This document shows positions 13,876-26,640 of a stretch of 64,000 bases of DNA, in pieces; the first letter of the stretch is position 1, and each line of letters starts with the position of its first letter. Where the stretch lies: NCBI GenBank assembly GCA_032622095.1, contig CP136067.1, positions 63,128,893 to 63,192,892 of the forward strand. The letters run 5' to 3'. The translations under genes and the position numbers were made by a program. The stretch is from Siphonodentalium dalli (Eukaryota > Mollusca > Scaphopoda > Gadilida > Siphonodentaliidae). Under the pieces are notes generated by a model. The model was not told the origin of the DNA. It was given only the letters and a program-made list of their open reading frames with translations, and made no database searches.

Positions 13876-13963
13876 GACGTCAAAAGACGATACGGACGCT
13901 ACAACAAAAGACGTCAAAAGACGATACGGACGCTACAACAAAAGACGTCAAAAGACGATACGT
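13876..13963 (+). repeat. 34-bp tandem repeat, about 2.6 copies
   Basis: The unit begins GACGTCAAAAGACGATACGG and starts at 13876, 13910 and 13944 with no difference visible between copies. Each unit contains the palindrome GACGTC. The open frame over it is a by-product of the 34-bp unit. Confidence 0.85.
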
Positions 13964-15405
13964 TGGAATAAGGGTTAAAAATAGCAACCAGTGAGAGGAT
14001 TGACAAATTTTGCATTCATTTGTGCTCAAGTAATGTTTTTTTCTCTTTGAAATCGATGGATATGCCGTGCAAATTATTTCACAATAAACTTGATTGGTAT
14101 AAGGCAGATGGCTTTCGAAACGTTTATCGACGTTGTGAGTCTGTGACCGCCTTTGGGGAAATGAATAAAGGAAATATGCAGGTTATATTAAATTGAACAC
14201 AGTATTTAAGCATACTTGGGCAATCAATAACTATTTGTATCAAAATGCGACCGCGAATAATAGAAGTAACCAAATAACATATTCATGTTTGTATGAATCG
14301 TTTAAATACCCTCTATCAACGAGCCGTGATTACAAGAACGGAGCTACCGATACATTGGGTCTCATGTATACCGTTCTAAAAGTAAGTTTAAATTGATCTC
14401 ATTGACCAATAGCAATTGCTGCCCAAAGTCCACAAGAGGACATATCCAGAAAATTATCAAACCGTCACATCATACAGGTTCGTTCAGTTCCATCATCCCA
14501 CAATAGACTCGTTGAATTTTGTATGCTAACATTTACTGAATTATTTTCCATGACACATATTTCGCACACAAGGAGATGGAAACCTGGTTTATTTTACTTT
14601 TGTAGTTTGTCAGTTGCTTACCGTTGAGAGGTATTTGCTTGTACTAGCAATAGATAGGTTGCAAAGTCAAGGCTCTAAGTGGCATTTCCAACAACGAATA
14701 TACCAGTGATGTGGTAAATCACATAAAACTATTAAACTATGTTCCTATATATTTCGATTGTGTATTAATCTGTATGGTATGGTATAGTACTGGAGTGTCA
14801 TGCCACCCTATGTGCCCTCGTGATTTCCCGAGGTGACTGAACAATTGCTTGTCAGACAAGGTACCCAAATATGAGTACTGGAATGGAGTTTTATAATGGA
14901 GAGTGATACATTTTGGACTTTTGGTATCCCAATGCAAGTTTTAGCTCATACTGACACCAAAATGCCAGCAGGTCAGATGTCTGAAACATACCATATTTTG
15001 ATTATGCGTTCATGATTTCAGCATTATAATTCCACCACACACCGTCATAGCTAACGCCAGATGTGTTACAGTTAAATTCAGATGCATCTATAGTTATCCC
15101 ATTATGCGCGACATGAGTGGACCGTGTGTGGTGCATATCATGATATTATATTGTGATAGTGTTTGATGTGCACATCACTAAGAACAAAATGGGGATCATG
15201 AGTCTTGGTGTAATTTGTCGCTGCATCTCAGAAATGACGTATAGCAACACCTTTATGTACAGACCAAAATCTGATCTATGGATAACTCACCCACAACAAC
15301 TGCGAATGTGCTGAGCGCAATCAGTAACTAGGCACGATAGCCATAGTAGAGATGGGCGGTACTCTGTATTTACCATGCGGTATCGGTATCAGCATAATAC
15401 AGATT

Positions 15406-16098
15406 TCAGCGCATAGCAAAAATATACGGCGAGACTGGGTCACCCTGTCGACAGCCACGATGTAGTTTGAAACTCTGAGATATATGCCCATTTATTAAAA
15501 TAGATGAGTTGATATTCGTATAAAATTTAGAAATCCACCTTTTCATGTCCTCTCCAAAATTGAAAAGGTTAAGGCATTTATGTATAAATTTCCATGATAC
15601 TGAATCAAAGGCCTTTTCAAAGTCTAGGAGGAGCAGAAGCCCAGGTTTAGCAGCCAATTTTGTCATGTGAATAAGATCATAGGTAAGTCTAGTATTGTCT
15701 CCAATGTAGCGATTTTTTAAGAATCCCGTTTGATCCTCACTTATTATATCTGGTAGGACACACTTTAATCTTTCAGCTATACACGAAGAAGCTAATTTGT
15801 AAGATATATTCAAGAGTGAAATTGGTCGCCTGTTTTTCAGATGATGTCTTTCTTTGTCTTTTTTGGGAATCAGAGTAATAAGTCCTTGTTTCTGGGTGAT
15901 TGAAAGTTCCCCTTTATCAAAAGCTTCATTGAGTGATTCACATAGAATTTGGCCTAAGTCAATCCCGAAAAATTTCCAAAACTCATATGGGTATCCATCT
16001 AGTTCGCTGCATTTATCATTTTGTGATCGTTTCAATGCACACGTCAGTTCAGTTAGAGTTATTGGCCCTTCTATACTGTTGGCAGTGTCGTGTGACAA
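15406..16098 (-). pseudogene. LINE reverse transcriptase, N-terminal half
   Basis: A 230-codon open segment of an RT domain. It has SELDGYPYEFWKFF (fingers), LITLIPKKDK, RRPISLLNISYK, EDQTGFLKNRYIGDN, LLLLLDFEKAFDSVSW (first catalytic Asp in DFEKAFD) and GCRQGDPVSPYIF. A frameshift follows, leaving LCAEI in another frame. The palm YxDD block is absent, so the fragment cannot be catalytically complete. The motif wording is typical of the L1/Tx1 side of the LINE tree. Confidence 0.92.
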
Positions 16099-16783
16099 TA
16101 CTGTATCGGGTCTTTTTCAAGAATAGCATGAATATCAGATTTGTTTGTATTTTTTAATGCATATAAATTTTCGTAAAAACTTCTAGCTTCGTGCATTATG
16201 TCTGATTGATTGTCAATGTTTTTCCCGGTAGAGTCGGTGAGGTTGCATAGAGTTTACGATATAGAATTGCGTTTTTAAAGATTGAGGAAATATTTTGTTG
16301 GTTTTTCACCTTGTTCAATCCATTTGGCTCTTGATCTTACCATTGCCCCTCTTATGTCTTCTTATTTCGTAAAGGTCAGTGTCAATCTTTTGTATTTTTT
16401 ACAGTAATTCGTCTTTATTTTCTGTATCTAAGTCATTGTTATCTATTTCAATTTCGAGCAATATTTTAGATCTATTCAGTTCATTTTATTTCATCTTTTG
16501 TTCTTTCTTTCGTTTTGACGCAAAATGTAATAGGTCTCGCCTCTAATATCGAGCAAAAGAGTATCTAAAAATAAATGTTTACTTGTTTTACATGTAACTT
16601 GCGGTTTATTCGACTCATCGTTTATAGTTTATATCCGTATCTTGATTTATTATTCTCTATTGTAGATTTTACCAGTTTGGCATATTTTTCATCATGGAGT
16701 AAGGAGGTGTTAAATTTCCAAAAGCCACGACCTCTATCAATTGTACTTAGTTTAAGCATAAGAGATGTTATCGAGTGATCTGA

Positions 16784-17470
16784 TCAGCGGTATCCAGGTA
16801 ATATCTCGGTTCCTTCTCCAACTAAACTGAGTATATCCTCAGATATCATATAGTAATCTAATCTAGCCATTTTTATGGGTGACTTTTTTCGCCATGTATT
16901 ATATCGTTGATTCTCCTTATTATTGATCCTCCAAGTGTCTACCAAATCTAGCCTGTCGACAAAGTCACCCACTGCCACTTTAGTTTGTGGATTGTTGATG
17001 TGTTTATAATTATATAAAGTGTCCATCGATTGGTCATGAACCATATTCCAATCGCCACATATTACTATTTGGGTGTTACCGACATTAATAAGCTTAAGTT
17101 TTAATTGTTTGTAGAACTCAGGATTATCTTCGTTTGGACCGTATATATTAGCTATAGTCATTCTAAGTTTCTCAACAGTTACGTCAATTATTATGAAATT
17201 TCCAGAGTCATCTTTGATAGAACTGTGTATTTCAAAGTCAAGATTTTGACTGAATAAAATGGCCACACCGCATGACTGAGATGAAAAAGAAGCCAATTCT
17301 GTTTTAAACCCCCATTCAGATGATATGCATCTGTCCATTTCCTTTGTAAAGTGTGTGTCTTGTAAACAATAAATTGAGGCATTTTGCGTTCGGAGATATC
17401 GGAATACGTCGCAGCGTTTTTCTGCACGATTCAAACCTCGGCAATTTGAAGACAATATTTTTATAGACAT
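16784..17470 (-). pseudogene. LINE endonuclease domain (228 codons, open)
   Basis: An open AP-endonuclease-like domain in the LINE remnant. Visible hallmarks are the N-terminal ILSSNCRGLN, QDTHF (metal-binding region), NIYGPN, ICGDWN and LDYYMIS. In the family this domain nicks target DNA to prime reverse transcription. The frame is interrupted by a TGA just before SDHS, the final conserved catalytic block, which is still readable beyond the stop (about 16770-16785). The Met is at a normal ORF2 position, but no ORF1 was recognised upstream. Confidence 0.9.
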
Positions 17471-18989
17471 AATAACTTATTAGTATGCTGACATCCGGAT
17501 CATCGACACCGAAAAATGACAATGAGATTAATTAATTCAGTCCATGAAGAACAATAATACATTGAGTCACTGAAATAAAGATCTACCTTACAAATCACCC
17601 ACACTGATACACACACACTATATATAACAGAAACAAAACAAGTTTAATTATTTTCCGATGCGAAGAGACCATTACTGGTCTATGTGCGACCGCCCTGGTT
17701 TCGGTTCACCATTATATAAAATGTTGAAATGCCCTGTCCCTAAAACCCATTTTTGACACCCACATATGTCGTTTTCTATTAGGACATAATTCCAGTAGGG
17801 AAACCCAAATAAACATTATAATTGACTCAAGTTCAATAGTTACCATTATTCTACTGTCAGGGATAATTTCAGCCGGGAACTGAATATATATATATATATG
17901 TACAATTGTTACACAACGATTATGCCTCACTCTCTCCATTATAAAGTATATTTAGAATGATCTGTGTTGGGAAGGGGGCTTCGATATAAAAATAGAAAAT
18001 CGATATTACCACATTCCTTAGTTGACCACGTGATCAGGATTTGTTGCGCCCTGGTTGACTTTATAAACAAGAACACGAATCCAAATGCGTGCATTTAGAG
18101 TGAATTTGAGGTCGATCTTCAAATTGACCCATATAATCGAGAGGCATGTTTTGAAAGACAGTAATGTTTAACCTGTGTGTGGAAATGGACTCATTCGCTA
18201 TCTATGTGTGGAATAAAACATCGTAATCTATTGAAAATTGTGACTGTAATCTTTCGATTATAACGTTATTTGGATCAGGATTATAATGGACAGATGGAGT
18301 CGGGTATGTATGAGTAAAAGATATATGTGGACTAACACCGTACTGCTTTTAATGATGATGGGGATTTACCATACCGAATCAAAACTAAAAATATTGAAAT
18401 TTTGGTACTCAAATTAAAGCCAACTTAAGTGCTTTGTATTGAGTAAAATTTATCAGTAAACACTCCCTAATTGCATAGGAAATATTTATAGCATGCTATG
18501 TTGGTACCTTTCTATTAATGGATCATCATCGGCATCATGCAATTGCCCAACTTTTAACAGGCGTAAGCAATTTTTCGCCCGCGAAGATTTTATGAACCTA
18601 AATATGTTCAAGTCTATTACACATGGCTTTTGAATAGTTAAAAACGAAACCATGGCTTCACGGTCCTAATTTGATCAGTGAATCTCGCAGAGAAAGTGAC
18701 AATAAGTAATCATGTTAAAAACATTAACTCAATAATGACAGTTATGATGTGGCAAATAATGTCAATTGGTACAAAGTCTGAGTGTCGCAGGTGCGCAATT
18801 TCCTGAATTATCCATGTCCCTGAAATCAACTTTCACTTTCTAAAAATAGAACAGATCCATCAATTGATTCAATTCTTAGAATTCTTTTATACAATGTGTT
18901 TTGCTCAAATTCATAATGCTGTGTTTGCATGGCGGATTTATTTCGCTGTTGGGACTATTTATTGGGATCTGTGAATTGTGATCACTGAT

Positions 18990-19660
18990 TACTATGCTTT
19001 AATGTTCGAGTCTGTAGACAGAAACCTATATATTATTAAATTCTTTACCAGACTTTCAATGGCCGTTGTGCTAATTAAGCCAATTGACACTTAATTGTGA
19101 GTTCTGTGTGCCTTATACCACAGCATGGCACATTTCAACTTTAGTGGGAGGGTTGATTTTTCTGCCTCTGATAAAAAATAATGCGGCCTACAGCGATATA
19201 TAAAGTTATATATCAAAATATAGTTAATTGGCAGTAATTTTTCGTGGTTTAAAATTGTCCGGCATATATAGCCATCTTACTTTAGGATTTATAAGAAACG
19301 AAAGACAACGCTTTGCATTGATCGTCATATGTCTCACCCAAAATATTATTTGACGCCACATAACATCATGACTGCCATTCTGAGATTCAATGGTTACATG
19401 TATTACCTTACTCTGGTTATCGCCCCATTCTCAGGTATCAAAATTGGACGAATATCTCTTCTCAAAAGATGTGAAAATACTCTGTCAAAAATGTCGGCTT
19501 TATTTAAAAAATGACCGATGTTTCATCGGGCGCCTCAAGAAAACCATGTGATGAGAAAAAAGTCCACCTACCTGACAAATGCAACATACGGATTCCGAAA
19601 GTTAAGTGTTTATGCTAACCAAAAATTTAGGTCTCATATGTCCATTTTTGCCTGGCCTAT
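18990..19660 (+). repeat. Interspersed repeat, inverted partner of 10640-11310
   Basis: Plus-strand counterpart of the 10.6-kb copy. Shared landmarks include CTTTAATGTTCGAG near 18996, an open frame at 19329-19514 ending in SALFKK, and AAAAAAGTCCACCTACCTGACAA near 19556. Just past the end, a segment starting AAAACACATTGATATGGTTAG is repeated directly near 19671 and 19706. Confidence 0.7.
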
Positions 19661-19984
19661 ACAGTATAAAAACACATTGATATGGTTAGAGGTTTGCAGT
19701 ACAAAAACACATTGATATGGTTAGAGGTCTACAGTACAAAATATAGTACCAATTTAAACATTCCTGAAATGCTCAGTATCTTCACTCTTGATACACTCGT
19801 GGCAATGATTTGATTCAATGTGATTTAAAGTCTTTTGTCCGATTCGATTCAATATTCAAGATTCAATTCGAAATGAAAATCCCCGATTTGCAGAGCCCTA
19901 GTCCACGTATTAATTTAACGTTCGGTGCTTTATTTGAGGGTTGTTGGTTGGTTGATTTGACAAGTGGGGCATCGTTCCAGATAA

Positions 19985-20745
19985 AATTTTTATACCCCCG
20001 CAATGAGTTGTACGGGGTGGTATACTGGAATCGGTTTGTCCATCCGTCCATCCGTCCATCCGTCCGTCTGTCCAGCAGTCTTTCTGTCCATGGACAGTTT
20101 TGTCCGAGCATTTATTCTTATATTTTTTGTTCAATTATTTAAAAACATTGGAACTGATATTAAGTACCATGTTATCCTGTGCACCTGCGATTATGAGGAC
20201 CGTTTGACATTTTTGGGTGGAGTTATCCCCCTGTTTTTACTTAGAATTTTTTTGTCAAGAAGCATAAATTTGTCCTTGTTTTTATTCCTACATTTTTCAG
20301 TCAATTTAAAAAAAATATCTTGGCACAGTTATTTAGTACCATGCAAACCTGTGCACCTGCGATTATGAGGTCTGTCAGACTTTTTTTTGTGTGGAGATAT
20401 CTCCCTTTTTCAACTTAATATAAATTTTTCTCAAAATGCATAATTTTTCAAGTTTTGTCCAGACATTTTCCTAGAATGTTCTTGTTCAATTTGATTCCAA
20501 TTTGCTACAGGGGTCAATCATCATGGGAACCTGTGCACCTATGATTTGGAGTTTGATCCAAACATTTTTGACTGAGTTTTGACCATTTCCGACTTAGAAT
20601 CTCCAGATTTGAGGTTTTTTTGTCCAGACGTTTTCTCAGAATTTTCTTGTTCAATTTGAATATAGGGGTCAATCATTTGGAGTTCAGTCGGACTCAATTT
20701 GGCTGAGTTCTTCAACTTTTTTTACTTTGAATATAAGCTTGCACA
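19985..20745 (+). repeat. (GTCC)n element, copy 2
   Basis: Starts with a TATACCCCCGC...GGGGTGGTATACTGG foldback (about 19992-20030) and continues with a degenerate GTCC tract (about 20036-20085). Diverged units of about 180 bp follow, sharing GTGCACCTGCGATTATGAGG (near 20180 and 20350) and TTACTTAGAATTTTT. It ends about 150 bp before exon E. No gene inside. Confidence 0.65.
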
Positions 20746-20889
20746 GGTGAGTAGCTGCTGGAAAGTAGTATGTTTCCAGTGACACTATTGACCAATGGAC
20801 AGGCCCATCTCTAGTTACTTTTTGATGTTTGTGTAATTGTTCTGTTAATATCTAATGTCAGCATGCAACTAATCATATTTTTGTTGCAG

Positions 20890-21017
20890 CGCTGATGTAG
20901 GTTTTGTCGGTAACATGGAGGATCTTCCACTACAAGGGTTCGGTCTCAGTTACAACCCCACTCAGTTCTCTCCTACGGCTGGAATAGGAGTGACAGTTGG
21001 TCCCATGAGATGCTACG
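20890..21017 (+). CDS. Exon E: end of fibrinogen-like module
   Basis: A 128-bp internal exon with acceptor TATTTTTGTTGCAG, entering in phase 2 and leaving in phase 1. The product begins ADVGFVGNMEDLPLQ and ends VGPMRCYG, corresponding to the segment after CNC in CNTNAP-type modules (a LPV-like strand, then a conserved (L/V)GPLxCxG end). It joins in frame to exon D. The donor is GTACCA, weaker than the other exons' donors; reading through meets a stop within five codons, so the splice is required. It lies upstream of exon A of the next module and shares its phase. Confidence 0.75.
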
Positions 21018-21264
21018 GTACCAATTACTTTAGATATCAATTCTCACATGGGGCTTTCTCATTGACACTCTGTTCAGAATCTGTACCAAACTTACTTAAT
21101 AGGGCAATTGATTTATAGGGCAATCAATCTTTTGTGCATAGATGCGTTTATCTGCATGAAAAATATTTCTGCATCAAGGTTGTCTTCCTGTAGATGTCAC
21201 TAGTGCAATTGAGTAAATATATCTTATTATGTTATTCTTGAGTTTGTGCAGCACTTTATCATGC

Positions 21265-21365
21265 CATGAATCTCTGCTCTGGCTATGCCAGATCATATTC
21301 CACCATTATAAAACCATGTAGTGGGTACTTTTTGAAGTTCTGATGGGGAACTTTATAACAATGAA
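21265..21365 (+). repeat. Dispersed repeat, 'CTCTGGCTATG / GATCATATTCCACC' family
   Basis: The block CTCTGGCTATGCCAGATCATATTCCACC, followed by TTTTGA(A/T)GTTCTGA and GGGGAACTT, recurs near 40850-40960 with an insertion. The complement is seen near 55620-55740, and a partial copy near 59480 where it runs into GGTTCAAATCC, a sequence resembling a tRNA B box. A SINE-like origin is possible, but no A box was confirmed. Confidence 0.55.
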
Positions 21366-21784
21366 GATATAATGTATCGTAGGTAATTATATTTCATATT
21401 TAACTCATTCAGTGCCAGGTTCCTTCTGTTTACAGTTCCCCATGGTAGAAAAGTTAAGCATCCCATCGCAATCATACCGCATGCAAGATTTATGCATGCA
21501 TTTGGAACTAATCGCATGCATCAATTTCCTGAAAATATGCATGCGGATGATTGCGGTCGCTATGTTAGATAGCTTGGGCATTTGAAACCTCAGATATAAT
21601 CTGAAATGTTTCCCATAATGTGCTATTAGTATACTAAAGTCTTTCCAATAATTAAATATCAACAGCAGGTATCATTTCAGAATCCTTTTTATTCCTCATT
21701 TTCTTATAACAAACAGATAGATGTATATGAATTTATGAACAATTAACTTTGCAATACTTACTGAAATTGCAAAATAAATTTTGA

Positions 21785-21965
21785 TTGGATTAACACATTG
21801 AGGTGTCCATAGAGGCAGATAGCCACAGTAGAGATTCATGGCATGCTCTAGCGCAGTCCAAGGAGTGGTGTTCCTCTGTAGATCACTGCTATACATTCCA
21901 TAATAAATCCAAGCAGCAGCATTCCATGTAGATCACTGCTGTATGTTCCATAACAAATAATCAGA
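21785..21965 (-). repeat. Partial copies of the same dispersed family
   Basis: GATAGCCACAGTAGAGATTCATGGCATG near 21818 resembles GCATAGCCAAAGTAGAGTTTCATGACATGATC near 55697 and TTAGCCAAATTCGAGATTCATGGCATGATC near 58336. A short internal duplication (GTAGATCACTGCT) is present near 21880 and 21931. Confidence 0.5.
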
Positions 21966-22309
21966 ATTTAGAGGACTCTTTGTGTTTATAAATATTCGCT
22001 AAATTGGCAAATGCTAGTGATTGGTATCACACAAGATACTTTTATTAGCCATAACTAAAGTATAAACTTCAATAACCTCTGAAAAACATGGCTGTTTCTA
22101 TTGAATTTTGCAAATGCTAAAATAATTTGCCACCCGTAATTTCTGGTGGTTAACAGTCTGGCAAAGGAATTTGTTGACCTTTGTGGCTCTTATAATATTA
22201 GATTGGGATTATAAGCAGTCAAGAATTTCTTTTGAAGTAAATGTTAGTCGTCACAGTCTACACAAGAAGGTATTTTCAAGATGTATGTGCACTTTAAAGA
22301 CTTGGATAG

Positions 22310-22520
22310 CCTTCATTATAGGTTATAATTTTTACTTCATAACTTCCTTAATAATATTTCGGTCAGAATTATCACCTTCTAGCATAATAAACTCCCCTGT
22401 GGTGGAGCGTAGCGAAACCATCCAATCAGATTAAAGCAATTTAATCGCCCCACAGCTTGTGAGTGGACCAATCCACTATCGTCACTTTCTCATTCTGGCG
22501 CTATAAGTCAGCACGCCTGT
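22310..22520 (-). mobile_element. Truncated copy of the 27.5-kb inverted-repeat MITE
   Basis: Contains AATATTTCGGTCAGAATTATC, CATAATAAACTCCCCTGTGGTGGAGC, TTAAAGCAATTTAATCGCCCCACAGC and a block ending in GGCGCTATAAG. All match the reverse complement of 27640-27800. One inverted terminus is missing, so it is incomplete. Confidence 0.7.
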
Positions 22521-22734
22521 TAGTTTCGCTGTGTGTTTAACATGGCTAAAATATTTTTATTGCCGATTGTATCTGGCTTTTGATTTCGTAACAGATTTAA
22601 TAGTTCTGTTTTCTACGAAGATTTTTCGACGCCATGGCATCGAAAGTATTTACATTCAGTGCTTTCGACTTGTGTGAAAGCAAACGGAACATGTTCGATA
22701 TTTATATCGAATGTCTATAGACACCTAGCCTATA

Positions 22735-23035
22735 GAGACATACAGCAATGTTAGGCTGTTATAATGTCAAACTCTCCTATTCGGAAAATGAATAATGGCC
22801 GAAGGAGATATACACCATATATATAGCGGCATGCAAGGCTGGCGATTTATATGATGGTATAAACAAAATCGTCTCTCAAGAGACATGCAGCTAATATGGT
22901 AGGCTGTTAACGGGTCACATACTCCTTTTTGGACATTGAATAATAATTATTATGCCGAGGGAGATATACCATAGCGGCATGCAAAGCCCACAAATTATAT
23001 GGTGAACAAAATCGTCTTCTGAGACAAACAACAAC
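22735..23035 (+). repeat. Two-unit tandem repeat of about 140-146 bp
   Basis: GAGACATACAGC (22735), GAGACATGCAGC (22881) and GAGACAAACAAC (23020) mark unit starts. The units share TAGGCTGTTA, GGAGATATA(C)ACCATA, AGCGGCATGCAA and AAACAAAATCGTCT. No coding content. Confidence 0.7.
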
Positions 23036-26035
23036 AATCTTAGACACCCAGTCTAAAGACAATCAGCCAATTGTGAAGGCTGAACACATTGTATTCGTAT
23101 AAACACACGGGTGTGTCATGAAGGTAAGTAGTATTTAGGCACGAGAACAGAGATTGCGAAAAGACATAATTCAGGTCACAATGTCCAATGGGACCAACCA
23201 AGATTTTATGGACTCGTATCATAAACCAATCATACGTCAAAGGGGCGTGATATATTTGGTCTATTGTCAAAACTCTATCTATATTCATATGATATTGTTG
23301 AGTTTTAGTTAAAAGTCTCTAACTGGTCTGATCTGTTACTACATGTATACTATGCAGTAACATAATTCGGTGATTCAGTGAGGTGACATTATAAAGTCAA
23401 TGGGAAAAATGATATTCATAGTCTCATTGTGTATGCATGTGATAGACACATTAGTCATTGACATGTAGTTTACAGTTATACCAAGGGCATATAGTAGGGA
23501 TCTGGATGCACGTATACGTAATCTTTATAGATATCATTCCTTTCAAGTAATTTTTTCTTGGTTACGTTAATTATCAGCACATGAACACGTGGTTTTCATA
23601 ATCAATTCAAGACACGTGCGCGTGAGGGTACGACTTTACACATGACAAGTTTTAAGCGGGATCTTAACGCGTAAGTGCATGGTCTGCTACTTTCATCGGA
23701 AAGCTCTCGGGGAGAGCTTTCGGATGAATGGCAACAAGCCATATTTCCGACTAAATCCTGAAAAATTACCCATAATTCTGCTGTGGTTATGGAGTCGATT
23801 ACTTAGGGCATTACTGTAACCTGATTTAGAAAAATCGTTGGGGAAATAGAACCAGGCCTTGTTGGTATGCGATCTACACATACGGGATAGCCGGTTTTAA
23901 AAACAGTTTCTGTACAGACTTTTATTCAGCGATTGTTTTTCAAGTCTGTTCCGCTAAGACAATCGCAGACAAATTACAATCAAAAATGATCGTATGAAAG
24001 TCGCGCACAAAGTGTTCAGAGGGTATCATACTGGACTACCCGAACTTTAAACTCTGTGGCGACAAGTTCTGAAGAGCGCGTTCCTATAGTTGTGTCGCAA
24101 TATCGGACGGCAGACCATCAGAACTCAACTACAGTTAGATCAAAAATACTATAATCCGTTTCATATTATCACGCTATCCGACCCACGTGTGGTAGAATGA
24201 TTCGTTGCGTCTACATGGTCGGGTCCAAGACTAATTTTTAAAATGAAAACCCTTGCATCTAATACCAGTTGTGTATACAGGTATATGTGAAAGGGGGTTA
24301 CCCCATTTTGATTACATTCATTTGTTAAATATAAAGGCAATTTTGTATTAACAATTCATTTCGAAATCTGAAATATTCTGCACAAACTAATTCCAGAAAA
24401 TAGTTGGAATTTTTGTTTTTACAGCAGAATTGGTCTAAAAATGAAATGCGACTGGGACATTTTTGTAATGAAAGAATATTAACACTGTGTTAGTGGGAAG
24501 GAAATCAAGACCAGTAAATCATATTTCTGTTCTTCACACATGGAGAATCTTGTCGACAGAAGCATTCTTTTTTAATGAATTCGTTCACTCAAGGTTTTGT
24601 TTATGGGATACAAACTTTCAATATGTGTGGTCAAATCGTATACTTACATGATTTATTCCTGAAGACAGCATGTATTATACATAAACACCTACATGTAACT
24701 GAATATAGTGCAGGGTGAGGTATATATACAGGTACTTCAGACTGCAATTTTTTGCATTCTCCTATACTGTAAAGCCAACATGTGAATAAAATTGTCTATC
24801 GGTCCATGACTGAGAATCATACAACAAAATGCTTAAAGGATTTCTCTCAATATGGAATGTTTGTCATACCCAATTGCAATTGCATATTTGGCACAGGATA
24901 GGGTCACATGTATATTAAGGGTGTGGATCCTAAACTGCATTCACACAATATTGCAGAGGGAATCATCTTCTTATTTCTCGATCAAGCACCAAGTCACTAT
25001 AATGCCAAAGGCAAGTGGGTTTCACTGGACAGGACTGAGATCTAACAGGACTTAAAAATACATAAAACTGGGGTGAGAATCAAAATATAACTTTTCTATA
25101 CAGCGAATCAGCTTATTTTATGCGAATCACGCTAAGATTGGTGATTCTGATTCTCGTCAGAAGTTAAGCCTGAAGATCATATGAGATCAACAACATGTAC
25201 ATGTAGAACATGGGTGTTGAACGATTTCTCAGTAACATATTATTTTGGGGACATGACAACATTAATTTTCAAACATGTCAGACAGGAATAACCATAGTCT
25301 ATCACATACCTGTATATACCATGATTTTATATTCGGGTAAAATAGGTCTATCACTCAAGATTTGTAACAACAGTACTTCCAAAAATCAAAGAGGACCACA
25401 TGTACGTGTTCACCTGAGTGTTAAACCATACGAAGTGCTTTTTCAGTCAGCATTTTATAACTACATCAGAATCATAATCATTCTGACAAAAGAAATAATA
25501 CACATCCGGGGTTTAAAATTTAAAGAAATTAATCCAGGGATATGTCAGGCAGCAATGGCATGACAATACTTTTCAGGATATTATGCTGGTGGTAACACCG
25601 AAAGGGGCGCTCTGAATGGATTGCATTATTTGCGCTGCCCTTGATCAACCAACACAATGGACATTATGCTTTTTGTCTTCAAATATTTGTGGCTCTATCT
25701 CTTTGACACTAGTTCTAGTTTGCCAACTTGACACACAGATGGTATTAGATCATATATACTGCTATCCAGAGTCATAAAGTTTTTGGGTCGACGTGCCTGG
25801 TTTCAAAACACAATATAAAATTAATTTAGATATTTTAACCAAAACGTCAATACTGATACAAAAGTCACAATGCATACAGGGTAAAGAATATAATACCGTA
25901 CATGTGTGTATGTAACCCTTTGCTATATCAGCTGCGGCCACTATGGATAACAGGTGAATTTGTTATCATAACTATGGCAGATTGTACTTACATGTATATT
26001 ACTTCAGACAGGATACCGTACATATTGGTTTATTA

Positions 26036-26640
26036 TGCCCCCGATCTCCGATGGAGATTTGGGGGTATATAGTGGAGCCCTCCGTCCGTCCGTCCGTCCG
26101 TCCGTCCTTCCGTCCGTCCTTCCGTCCTTCCGTCCGTCCGTCCTTCCGTCCGTCCTTCCGTCCGTACGAACATTTCAACTCATAACTTTGGTTTCGCTAA
26201 CTCAATTCAGTTGATCTTTGGTATGCTAATAGACCAGCCGGGGGGACAATATTTCCCCATAACTGCGGTTTCGTCCGCCCATTTTTTCCAGAGTTACGCC
26301 CCTTTTTGGACTTAGAAAATTGTCCGTACGAACGTTTCAACTCATAACTTTGGTTTCGCTAACTCAATTCAGTTGATCTTTGGTATGCTAATAGACCAGC
26401 CAGGGGGACAAGATTTCCCCATAGCCGTGGTTTCGTCCGCCCATTTTTTCCAGAGTTACGCCCCTTTTTGGACTTAGAAAATTCAGGTTTTCTGCTACTT
26501 TTTTTGGTTTCCAGATGATAACTTGATTTTGGATTGTTTACTCATGAATAACATAACTTTACAAAGTGCCATTTAATAAGCATTTGCACAAAAATAAGAA
26601 AAATCCTCTCTGATTGTACAGTCGGGGGCGTTACCTCCGC
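26036..26640 (+). repeat. (GTCC)n element, copy 3, with 162-bp direct duplication
   Basis: Opens with TATGCCCCCGAT...GATTTGGGGGTATA (foldback at 26034-26070), followed by a long GTCC/TTCC tract (about 26080-26165). A 162-bp unit begins CGTACGAAC at 26163 and 26325, nearly identical between copies, and includes GGACTTAGAAAATT. It ends near GTCGGGGGCGTTACC (26622-26636). The 66-codon open frame across the tract is low-complexity Arg/Pro/Ser and is not considered a gene. Confidence 0.7.

Larger units (their letters stand above)
15402..17473 (-). pseudogene. LINE ORF2 fragment (L1/Tx1-like), 3'-truncated
   Basis: Minus-strand remnant of a non-LTR retrotransposon ORF2. From 17470 it reads an endonuclease/exonuclease/phosphatase domain, then a connector, then the first half of a reverse transcriptase. 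The connector is out of frame but recognisable by FWKFNTSLL, by RSRAKWIEQGEKPTKYFLN near 16300-16345 and by stops and frameshifts between. The RT stops right after the GCRQGDPVSPYIF block: LCAEI follows in a shifted frame at about 15402-15417, then similarity is lost. The YADD-type catalytic block and the element's 3' end are missing. That is opposite to the usual 5' truncation, so the 3' part was probably deleted later. Not functional. Confidence 0.9.
8541..20889 (+). other. Intron between exons D and E (12.3 kb)
   Basis: Begins GTGAGT and ends TTTTTGTTGCAG. It is filled with repeats annotated separately: the 9-kb tandem array, inverted copies near 10.6 and 19.0 kb, the LINE fragment and (GTCC)n copy 2. 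The stretches 9700-10640, 11900-13200, 14000-15400 and 17500-18990 show no gene, RNA or clear element. Confidence 0.7.
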
